Assembly: GCA_045654565.1 (NCBI GenBank)
Contig: JAZONP010000180.1
Coordinates: 1-30,944, forward strand
Source: UBA1189 sp045654565
GTDB taxonomy: Bacteria > Bacteroidota > Bacteroidia > Bacteroidales > Bacteroidaceae
DNA length: 30,944 bases
Reading direction: 5' to 3'
Shown: positions 24,511-30,944 of the stretch, piece after piece
How positions within the stretch are numbered: position 1 is the first letter of the stretch
Layout: every line of letters begins with the position of its first letter
The notes under the pieces: generated by a model
Databases searched by the model: none
Seen by the model: the letters and a program-made list of their open reading frames with translations, nothing else
What the model was told of the DNA's origin: nothing
Position numbers and translations under genes: made by a program

Positions 24511-25266
24511 ATGCTTACCATTAGCAATCTCACCAAGTGTTTCGGCACAAAAGTTGCCGTCAACATAACCAACTACACCATACCTCAAGGCACCCTACTC
24601 GGCCTTGTAGGTAATAATGGAGCAGGAAAGACCACCCTCTTCCGCCTCATCCTCGACTTATTGAAGGCTGATGAGGGCTATGTGCTTATCGATGACATTG
24701 ACGTATCTAAGAGCGAAGAGTGGAAACAACATACGGGAGCCTTCATTGACGATAGTTTCCTCATCGACTACCTTACACCCGAAGAGTACTTCTACTTTCT
24801 TGGTCGTGCCTACGGACTCAAAAAAGAGGAGATAGATGAGCGACTCACCCTTTTCACCCGTTTCATGAGTGGTGAGGTATTAGGACAAAAGAAACTCATC
24901 CGTGATTTCTCGCGCGGCAACAAACAGAAGATAGGTATCATCGGTGCCATGCTGCATCGCCCCTCGTTGCTCATCCTAGACGAACCGTTCAACTTCCTCG
25001 ACCCCTCATCACAATCCTTAATCAAGCATCTATTGGCAGAGTACAATAAGGAGACCGGCGCCACCATACTCGTGTCAAGCCATAATTTGAATCACACGTC
25101 CGATGTGTGTCCTCGCATTGCTCTGCTCGAAAATGGTGTCATCATCCGCGATATCGACAACTCTGCCCATACTGCCGAACAAGAACTCGAGAGCTACTTC
25201 AACGTTAACCTTAACGAGGAGAAGGCAGAAACGACAGAAAATGAGATTGAGCACGAAGCGGTATAA
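24511..25266 (+). CDS. ABC transporter ATP-binding protein
   Basis: A 251-residue nucleotide-binding subunit, partner of the DUF5687 permease 49 bases upstream. Walker A is GNNGAGKTT (34-42), Walker B LLILDEP (154-160) with catalytic Glu159, and the switch His is His192 in SSHNLNH. The ABC signature reads FSRGNKQK (134-141) in place of LSGGQ, a variant seen in ABC-2-type exporters. A charged C-terminal tail rich in Glu (about 228-251) follows. Probably membrane-associated in the cytoplasm. Confidence 0.93.
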   Translation: MLTISNLTKCFGTKVAVNITNYTIPQGTLLGLVGNNGAGKTTLFRLILDLLKADEGYVLIDDIDVSKSEEWKQHTGAFIDDSFLIDYLTPEEYFYFLGRAYGLKKEEIDERLTLFTRFMSGEVLGQKKLIRDFSRGNKQKIGIIGAMLHRPSLLILDEPFNFLDPSSQSLIKHLLAEYNKETGATILVSSHNLNHTSDVCPRIALLENGVIIRDIDNSAHTAEQELESYFNVNLNEEKAETTENEIEHEAV

Positions 25267-25290
25267 TGTTTTAAAAAGATTATGAATACT

Positions 25291-25320
25291 TTTGATATAT
25301 AAAACTAATCATTACCTTTG
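25291..25320 (+). promoter_or_regulatory. Promoter of the phosphohexomutase gene
   Basis: TTTG (25291-25294), 18 nt, then TACCTTTG (25313-25320), with a 50-base leader before the ATG at 25374 that contains AGAAGGAGAAA. It fits the Bacteroidota consensus with slightly short spacing. Confidence 0.65.
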
Positions 25321-25373
25321 CACATTATAAACATATTAGAAGGAGAAACAATATACAAATCATAAATCACACT

Positions 25374-27113
25374 ATGAATCAAGAACTTTTGAACCAAGTG
25401 AGCGCGAAGGCCAACGAATGGCTCTCTCCCGCTTATGACGCTGCCACACAGGCAGAAGTAAAGGCTATGCTCGAGAAGGAAGACAAGACAGAGCTCATCG
25501 ACTCATTCTATCAGGACCTCGAGTTCGGTACCGGTGGCTTGCGCGGTATCATGGGTGTAGGTAGCAACCGTATGAACATCTACACTGTAGGTGCAGCTAC
25601 ACAGGGCCTTGCCAACTACCTCAACAAGAACTTTGCCGGTATGGAGCAGATTTCTGTCGTTGTAGGTCACGACTGCCGTAACAACAGCCGTCTTTTTGCT
25701 GAGACTGTAGCTGACATCTTCTCTGCCAATGGCATCAAGGTATACCTCTTCGAGGACCTCCGCCCCACTCCTGAGATTTCATTTGCTATCCGCCACCTCG
25801 GTTGCCAAAGCGGTGTAAACATCACCGCCAGCCACAACCCCAAGGAATATAATGGTTACAAGGCTTACTGGGACGATGGTGCACAGGTGCTTGCTCCCCA
25901 TGACAAGGGCATCATCGATGAGGTGAACAAGGTGAAAGCTACTGACATCAAGTTCCAAGGGAACAAGGAACTTATCCAAATCATCGGCGAGGATGTAGAT
26001 AAGGTATATCTCGACAAGGTACACACCGTAATGATTGACCCCGAAGTGGTAAAGCGTCATTCCGACCTCAAGATTGTGTACACTCCCATCCACGGTTGCG
26101 GCCGCGTGCTCATCCCCTCTGCACTCGCTGACTGGGGCTTCACCAACGTTAACTGCGTAGCTGAGCAGATGGTGAAGGATGGCAACTTCCCCACCGTAAT
26201 CTCTCCCAACCCCGAAAACCCCGAGGCACTTACCATGGCTCTCAACCTTGCCAAGGAGATGGATGCCGACCTCGTGATGGCTTCGGACCCCGATGCAGAC
26301 CGCGTGGGTATCGCTTGCAAGGACGACAAGGGCGAGTGGGTACTCATCAATGGTAACCAGACCTGCATGATGTATCTCTACTACATCATCACCCAATACA
26401 CCAAGCTAGGCAAGATGACTGGCAACGAGTTCGTAGTGAAGACCATCGTGACCACCGAACTCATCAAGGCGATTGCCGAGAAGAACAACCTCGAGATGCT
26501 CGATTGCTACACAGGCTTCAAGTGGATTGCACGCGAGATCCGTCTCCGCGAAGGCAAGCAGACCTACATCGGTGGTGGCGAGGAGAGCTATGGCTTCCTT
26601 GCTGAGGACTTCGTACGCGATAAAGATGCAGTATCAGCATGTTGCCTTATTGCCGAGGTGGCTGCATGGGCCAAGGATAATGGAAAGAGTCTCTATGAAC
26701 TTCTCATGGACATCTACGTGGAGTATGGTTTCTCTAAGGAGGTAGCCGTAAGCGTGGTGAAACCCGGTAAGAGCGGTGCTGACGAGATTAAGCAGATGAT
26801 GGAAAATTTCCGCGCCAATCCCCCCAAGGAAATGGCAGGCATCCCCATCGTATGCAGCAAGGATTACAAGAGCCTCGAGGCACGCGATGCTGAAGGCAAT
26901 GTAACTAAGCTCGATATGCCCGAGACATCAAACGTACTGCAGTACTTTACCGCTGAGGGTGACAAGGTATCAGTACGTCCCTCTGGTACCGAGCCCAAGA
27001 TCAAGTTCTACATGGAGGCCAAGGGCACTATGGCTACTCGTGGCGACTACGCAGAGGCTGACGCCAAGGCAGCAGCTAAGATTGAGGCGATGAAGAAGTC
27101 TTTAGGTATCTAA
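25374..27113 (+). CDS. Phosphoglucomutase/phosphomannomutase family phosphohexomutase
   Basis: A 579-residue alpha-D-phosphohexomutase that interconverts sugar 1- and 6-phosphates. FGTGGLRGIMG (51-61) is the N-terminal signature. The phosphoserine loop is TASHNPKEYNGYKAYW with Ser153. The metal loop is DPDADR (305-310), the sugar-binding loop GGEESYGF, and the phosphate-binding loop RPSGTEPKIKFY lies near the C-terminus. The length is that of the long PgcA-like subgroup (about 570-585), which usually acts on glucose phosphates. Codon use is strikingly biased and G+C higher than in neighbours, which also creates long antisense open frames; this suggests high expression. It is monocistronic, between a good promoter and a strong terminator. 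Confidence 0.95.
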   Translation: MNQELLNQVSAKANEWLSPAYDAATQAEVKAMLEKEDKTELIDSFYQDLEFGTGGLRGIMGVGSNRMNIYTVGAATQGLANYLNKNFAGMEQISVVVGHDCRNNSRLFAETVADIFSANGIKVYLFEDLRPTPEISFAIRHLGCQSGVNITASHNPKEYNGYKAYWDDGAQVLAPHDKGIIDEVNKVKATDIKFQGNKELIQIIGEDVDKVYLDKVHTVMIDPEVVKRHSDLKIVYTPIHGCGRVLIPSALADWGFTNVNCVAEQMVKDGNFPTVISPNPENPEALTMALNLAKEMDADLVMASDPDADRVGIACKDDKGEWVLINGNQTCMMYLYYIITQYTKLGKMTGNEFVVKTIVTTELIKAIAEKNNLEMLDCYTGFKWIAREIRLREGKQTYIGGGEESYGFLAEDFVRDKDAVSACCLIAEVAAWAKDNGKSLYELLMDIYVEYGFSKEVAVSVVKPGKSGADEIKQMMENFRANPPKEMAGIPIVCSKDYKSLEARDAEGNVTKLDMPETSNVLQYFTAEGDKVSVRPSGTEPKIKFYMEAKGTMATRGDYAEADAKAAAKIEAMKKSLGI

Positions 27114-27153
27114 AAAAGTTTAGATATTTTGTAGTCAACTCAATATCAATAAT

Positions 27154-27193
27154 AAAAAAAAGACGGTTAAGTTTTCTTAATCGTCTTTTTTTA
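27154..27193 (+). terminator. Strong terminator of the phosphohexomutase gene, directly abutting the next promoter
   Basis: Left arm A-run plus GACGGTTAA (27154-27170), loop GTTTTC, right arm TTAATCGTC (27177-27185) followed by seven T's. There is one G-U pair in the stem. The A- and T-runs on both sides make it potentially bidirectional. Four bases after it comes the next -7 box. Confidence 0.88.
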
Positions 27194-27196
27194 TTA

Positions 27197-27204
27197 TACC
27201 TTTG
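27197..27204 (+). promoter_or_regulatory. -7 box for the lipoprotein/DUF5723 pair
   Basis: TACCTTTG, 46 bases before the ATG at 27250. Its -33 region would fall within the terminator hairpin (TTTTC near 27172-27176), an imperfect match to TTTG. Confidence 0.5.
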
Positions 27205-27249
27205 TCTCACTGCACGAAAGTAGAGCTAATAACTAAACACATTAATATT

Positions 27250-29061
27250 ATGAACAAGAAAGCATTGGGAATGTCCTTAATGGGAACATTGTTTATCTTT
27301 TGCTCATGCGTAGACAACGCCTACGATTTAAACAAAGGCATTGAGACGGATGTAGAAATTTTGGGGAACAAACTACCTATTCCTTTGGGTAGCTTGAAGG
27401 CATTCATGCTTGACTCTCTGGTTAAAGACATAGACATCATTGAAACCACTGAAGATGGAGACTACTGCATAAAATTCAATGGCGCAATGTCTGAAGAGAA
27501 GTATATGTCTCCAATGGATATAAAAATAGGCTCAACCAATATCAATGTTGAGGTTGCTGTTCCTACCAACAATCCCAACACAAGAAATGGAGGCACGGTA
27601 TCGCTGCCTGTACCTTTCAATATAGAGAAGTCTGTTTCTTTCAACAACCAAGTATCCAGACTTTTTAATCGTGTTTATGCTTGTTCGTTTAAAGAAGATA
27701 TACAGGTAAGAATAGATCTTAAGTTAGAGGGATTGGAGGCTTTGCAGACTAACTCTGCCGATCTGGACTTCATAATTAACTTCCCTGAATTCTTTAATGG
27801 TTTAAAGAGCTATGATGAAGATGTCAAGGTGGTGAAGGAGAATAGCATACACGTAACCAAAGAATATGATGTCCAGAGTAACCAAGGACTCACCATTGAA
27901 CTTTATTGCTCAGAATTCAATTTCGAAAAAGAAAAACAGGATGGCTTAGAACTTGAAACCAATGAATATGGAGTTGGCTTCCTATCTCATCAAAGCAAGA
28001 TGTCTGCCGAGGGACAGATAACCCTCCTTTGTGATGCTGCAGGATTATCAACAAGTGGCACATACCCCAAATTTGCAATGGACTTAGACTTTAACTTTGG
28101 AGTCGCCTCAATACAAATTGTTGATGGTGTTTTCTGCGACGAATTCCATAAAGTAGATAGTGTTTTCGCTCTAGATTTGGATGATATAAGAGAAACTTTA
28201 GAAGACCCTAACATCAACATCACACTTGCCTCTCCCCATATTGAGGTCATATTAGACAACTATATCAGTTCTCCTATTAAACACGTAGAATTGGAACTAT
28301 TAGGAAAAGACCAAGAAGGGGAGACAATTCCCAACACCGTGATTAATGAAAAGTTCGCTATCAAGTCTGCAACATATGATGAAAGCACAAAGACGATTAT
28401 AAAAGAAACGACAAATCTGCTTTTGACCAGCGATAAAAGTTTCTCAATCGAGGGATTTGAGACAATAGAGACCCCTGCACTTGAGACCTGGTTCGAGCCC
28501 ATACCCCACTTTATAGGTTTTTCTGTACATCCTTTCCTGAGTAATTTGGAAAGAGCTCATGTAAAAATAGATCAACCTTTGAGAATGGATGCAACATACA
28601 ACGCCGTTGTCCCATTAAGCTTTAAGGAGTTGCAATTCTCCTACTGTGACACTATCCCCTTCAGTGTAGACGATGAGTCTTTTGAAGAGGTTGAGCAGAT
28701 CAGCAATATAGGACTAAAGCTAAGAATGACCATTTCAAACACGATTCCTGCAGGTTTCTCACTCATCACTACAGCCTTAGATCACAATAACAACCCTATT
28801 GAGGATATCACTATCAGCCCTATTGAATTTGAACCTTGCAATGAACCATACTGCACATTGCAAAATACAAAAAACACCAAAAGAGTTGAGATAGCCATTG
28901 AGAGCAAAAGTGCTGGTTTTCCAAAATTTGAGCATTTAAAATTTGAGTTTGAAGTATACTCTAAAGATAATACCATAGGACTTAATAAGGCGCAAGGCAT
29001 ACTTATCTCAGATATTGCAATAGAACTTTCGGGCGATATTAAAGCTAACCTGAGTGAATAA
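27250..29061 (+). CDS. Large uncharacterised Bacteroidales lipoprotein paired with DUF5723 protein
   Basis: A 603-residue lipoprotein I cannot assign to a functional family. The start at 27250 gives a signal (MNKKALGMSLMGTLFIF) with lipobox Cys20 in FCSCVDNAYDLNKG; the in-frame extension from 27202 begins at the promoter and is rejected. The segment YDLNKGIETDVEI plus LPIPLGSLKAFMLDSLV near the N-terminus recurs, as I recall, in Bacteroidales lipoproteins encoded before DUF5723 genes. The rest is rich in alternating beta pattern, with acidic and Asn-rich stretches, no enzymatic motif and no transmembrane helix after the signal. Base composition is more AT-rich than in the housekeeping genes. 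The next gene follows by 19 bases. Surface or periplasmic location on the outer membrane is likely. Confidence 0.75.
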   Translation: MNKKALGMSLMGTLFIFCSCVDNAYDLNKGIETDVEILGNKLPIPLGSLKAFMLDSLVKDIDIIETTEDGDYCIKFNGAMSEEKYMSPMDIKIGSTNINVEVAVPTNNPNTRNGGTVSLPVPFNIEKSVSFNNQVSRLFNRVYACSFKEDIQVRIDLKLEGLEALQTNSADLDFIINFPEFFNGLKSYDEDVKVVKENSIHVTKEYDVQSNQGLTIELYCSEFNFEKEKQDGLELETNEYGVGFLSHQSKMSAEGQITLLCDAAGLSTSGTYPKFAMDLDFNFGVASIQIVDGVFCDEFHKVDSVFALDLDDIRETLEDPNINITLASPHIEVILDNYISSPIKHVELELLGKDQEGETIPNTVINEKFAIKSATYDESTKTIIKETTNLLLTSDKSFSIEGFETIETPALETWFEPIPHFIGFSVHPFLSNLERAHVKIDQPLRMDATYNAVVPLSFKELQFSYCDTIPFSVDDESFEEVEQISNIGLKLRMTISNTIPAGFSLITTALDHNNNPIEDITISPIEFEPCNEPYCTLQNTKNTKRVEIAIESKSAGFPKFEHLKFEFEVYSKDNTIGLNKAQGILISDIAIELSGDIKANLSE

Positions 29062-29080
29062 CATCTAAACACCAATAGTC

Positions 29081-30445
29081 ATGAAGAGAATTAAATATAT
29101 AACCTTATTATTGTGCATGGCCTTTTCATTAGAAGGCATAGCTCAAACGGCAAAATCTGCTTACTTCCTTGACGGGACATTTCATAATTCCAGATTGAAT
29201 CCTGCCATGCAGGCTGAGCGAAGCTTCATTTCGTTGGGCATAGGAAATATATCTATAGGGACCAATGGTAATGTAGGACTATCACATTTCATATACCCCA
29301 AAGATGACCATCTCACCACATTCATGAGCGGTACGGTAAATCAAGACGAGTTTATCAATCGTCTCCCCGAACGGATTCGTTTAGGCACGAATTTTGATGC
29401 CACACTCCTGGGGTTCGGTTTCAGAATGCTTGGCGGATATACCACGTTCAGCGTATCCACACATTCAAACACATCCATGTCTCTTCCCAAAGGGTTCTTT
29501 GAGATTGCCAAAAGGGGTATTCAAGAACAACACTACAGCCTTTCCGCTATCAACATGAATACCATGAACTATGCTGCAGCTACACTCGGTTATTCTAGAG
29601 AGGTGTATAAGGGACTCAGTGTGGGTGTAAACCTCAAATACCTCATGGGATTGGCATATACCGATGTAACGTTCGACAAGTTCAATGCAGAATTTAGCGA
29701 TGAACGCTGGATGATTGAGGGGCATACCCAAGCACAAGCGGCACTATTTAGTGAAGTGTACTTCGAAGATGAGGGGCAAACACTAGGCGATCTCCAGATG
29801 GGTTCGCTCTCCCCTCGAGCCAACGGATTTGCTGTAGACCTTGGCGTTGTGTACGACATGAAAGATTTTGTTCCGGGACTCACCCTATCAGCTTCAGTCA
29901 TCGATTTAGGTCTAATTAATTGGAAGTATATGATGTCTATTCAAGACAATGGTTCTCCCATCGTATGGGAAGGCGTCAAAGATGCTGATATCAACGACTT
30001 GGAAGGAGCATTAGAAGAGGAAATGGATAAGGTGTTTGACAAGGCTGGAAATGTAGCAGAATTCGAAGTCAATGACATCAAGTCTGGGGCCACTAATCTC
30101 AAAGCTACCATGTATCTCGGAGCCGAGTATAACATGCCTTTCTACAAACCACTCTCAGCAGCCTTGCTCTATAGCAAGAAGTTTTCTCCCTATAGCGGTT
30201 GGGATGAGGTTCGTGGTTATGTCAACATAGCCCCACTCAAATGGTTTGAAGCATCAGCCAATGTTGGCTACTCAACCTTCGGCACCACATGGGGATGGAT
30301 GCTTAATTTCCACCCCACAGGAGTTAACCTATTTGTAGGAAGCGATTACATGATCACCAAAGTAAATCCCCAATTCATCCCTATCAACAATTTTAACAAC
30401 CACATCACATTGGGTATGAATATCGTCTTTGGCAAACGCAAATAA
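29081..30445 (+). CDS. DUF5723 family protein, probable outer-membrane barrel
   Basis: A 454-residue protein of the Bacteroidota family DUF5723, unknown function. A cleavable signal peptide (MKRIKYITLLLCMAFSLEGIAQ) precedes SAYFLDGTFHNSRLNPAMQAERSF, the family's N-terminal hallmark. The remaining sequence alternates polar and hydrophobic residues with many Gly and aromatic residues (GNISIGTNGNVGLSHFIYP; GLSVGVNLKYLMGLAY) and ends in a strand NHITLGMNIVFGKRK, the pattern of an outer-membrane beta-barrel. It probably forms a unit with the lipoprotein upstream; a weak terminator follows. Confidence 0.85.
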   Translation: MKRIKYITLLLCMAFSLEGIAQTAKSAYFLDGTFHNSRLNPAMQAERSFISLGIGNISIGTNGNVGLSHFIYPKDDHLTTFMSGTVNQDEFINRLPERIRLGTNFDATLLGFGFRMLGGYTTFSVSTHSNTSMSLPKGFFEIAKRGIQEQHYSLSAINMNTMNYAAATLGYSREVYKGLSVGVNLKYLMGLAYTDVTFDKFNAEFSDERWMIEGHTQAQAALFSEVYFEDEGQTLGDLQMGSLSPRANGFAVDLGVVYDMKDFVPGLTLSASVIDLGLINWKYMMSIQDNGSPIVWEGVKDADINDLEGALEEEMDKVFDKAGNVAEFEVNDIKSGATNLKATMYLGAEYNMPFYKPLSAALLYSKKFSPYSGWDEVRGYVNIAPLKWFEASANVGYSTFGTTWGWMLNFHPTGVNLFVGSDYMITKVNPQFIPINNFNNHITLGMNIVFGKRK

Positions 30446-30469
30446 GCAATTTTCAAATCACATCAATTG

Positions 30470-30499
30470 AAGCCTCTTTCCTTGGAAGGAGGCTTTAAT
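30470..30499 (+). terminator. Terminator after the DUF5723 gene
   Basis: AAGCCTCTTT (30470-30479) pairs with AAGGAGGCTT (30486-30495) around CCTTGG, with one G-U pair, then a short TAATTAT run. It starts 24 bases after the stop. The T-tract is weak. Confidence 0.7.
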
Positions 30500-30944
30500 T
30501 ATCCCTCATACTACACTGTTTTTTATCTGCTACGCAGCTTGAGGATAGGTTTCGCATTAAAAAAAGGAGATAATATAGCAGTTTACCCAAAGGATCTTGT
30601 CATCCTGAACATCGTGAACCTTTAGGTCGACGCCCAAAGGGGCTGAAGTCAAGGATCCTGCGCAGGGCCGACGCGGAGTATTAGCGTCGGTTGCGACGAA
30701 GGAAACTTTAGTTTCCCCGAGGAGTCCTTTTTCACCATGAGACGTTTGTGAGATCCTTCACTTCGTTGACTTCAGCCCCTACGGGCGTCGACCTAAAGGT
30801 TCTGGATGACAACCGACGCCAAACCGAGAGCAAAGATAAGCTTGCTTAATCTCTGCTGAGGTGCGAACCGACGAACGAGCGAGGGTAGAAGCAAAGTTCA
30901 CTTTGATTATTCCGAGTAAGGAGGAGGAAACGAAAGTCGTAAGG
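30500..30944. other. Repeat-rich gene-free tail of the window
   Basis: After the terminator there is no credible gene to the window end. The stretch holds the large inverted repeat (30597-30812), then more hairpin-prone sequence: a gapped pairing of AGCAAAGATAAG with CTTAATCTCTGCT, and CAAAG-TTCA-CTTTG near 30893-30906. The style is that of dispersed intergenic repeats of Bacteroidales. The element may continue past the right edge. Confidence 0.6.
30597..30812. repeat. Large nested inverted-repeat element
   Basis: Two 61-base arms (30597-30657 and 30752-30812) are imperfect inverted copies flanking a 94-base centre. They include a perfect 19-base match, AACCTTTAGGTCGACGCCC, against its complement at 30782-30800. 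The outer ends are TTGTCATCC and GGATGACAA. Inside the centre a smaller palindrome CCGACGC/GCGTCGG occurs (30669-30675 and 30685-30691). Arms and ends resemble the smaller repeat at 312-412. There is no transposase or credible frame; a REP- or MITE-like dispersed element is the best description. Confidence 0.7.

Noticed and set aside
25779..26396. A 205-codon antisense open frame within the phosphohexomutase gene
   Set aside because: It is opposite a gene with complete catalytic motifs and strongly biased codons, which by itself produces stop-free antisense frames. The translation resembles no protein and no promoter was seen.
30762..30910. Minus-strand short open frame through the terminal repeat (translation contains FASTLARSSVRTSAEI)
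   Set aside because: It runs through hairpin-rich repeat DNA and has no start context; such frames are typical spurious predictions in dispersed repeats.

Overview
The window looks like a piece of a Bacteroidota chromosome, order Bacteroidales, possibly a Prevotellaceae-like gut or oral lineage; genus is not resolvable from the sequence alone. Reasons: several intergenic regions carry the phylum-type promoter (TTTG or TTG, 18-20 nt, TAnnTTTG); Shine-Dalgarno sequences are mostly absent; and the gene families are Bacteroidota-typical (RseC-RnfB neighbourhood, FeoA-FeoB fusion, DUF3256, DUF5687, DUF5723, SPII-type lipoproteins). Most of the content is core or housekeeping. I see no insertion sequence, prophage, CRISPR array or defence island.

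Layout. 1-1200: 5' part of rnfB and rseC on the minus strand, separated by a dispersed palindromic repeat, then tRNA-Arg(TCT) with its own promoter and terminator. 1200-5800: plus-strand YbdG-type MscS channel, GH20 hexosaminidase lipoprotein and DNA polymerase IV (dinB). 5793-7262: convergent XRE regulator followed by a 915-base AT-rich stretch without genes. 7263-13408: minus-strand dnaB, a FeoB-associated Cys-rich peptide, fused feoAB and a 5'-nucleotidase-type lipoprotein. 13529-14479: class II DnaJ/CbpA protein. 14486-18109: minus-strand operon of a long RelA/SpoT homologue, DUF3256 protein and MnmA. 18253-20326: AmpG-like permease plus MurU-like nucleotidyltransferase. 20442-25266: MATE exporter, cytidylate-kinase-like protein, YfcE-type phosphodiesterase and a DUF5687/ABC-ATPase transporter. 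25374-27113: a phosphohexomutase closed by a strong terminator. 27250-30445: a large lipoprotein and a DUF5723 barrel-like protein. 30446-30944: terminator and a nested inverted-repeat element.

How the genes work together. The Feo block is an iron uptake unit under a strong promoter overlapped by a perfect 19-bp palindrome. The RSH-DUF3256-MnmA genes are translationally packed, linking an alarmone enzyme with tRNA thiolation. The AmpG/MurU pair suggests peptidoglycan recycling. The lipoprotein/DUF5723 pair looks like an uncharacterised cell-envelope module.

Most unusual points: the FeoB G domain has lost key residues of G1, G2 and G3 while the membrane part is conserved; the RelA/SpoT homologue keeps its hydrolase residues but has a degenerate synthetase domain; two DnaA-box-like sequences face each other upstream of dnaB; twin ATGTA-AA-TACAT palindromes lie upstream of the XRE gene; and composite palindromic repeats occur at both ends of the window. 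I did not find a clear, wholly new multi-gene system. The strongest candidates for new biology are the pseudo-GTPase-like FeoB and the DUF5723 lipoprotein pair.
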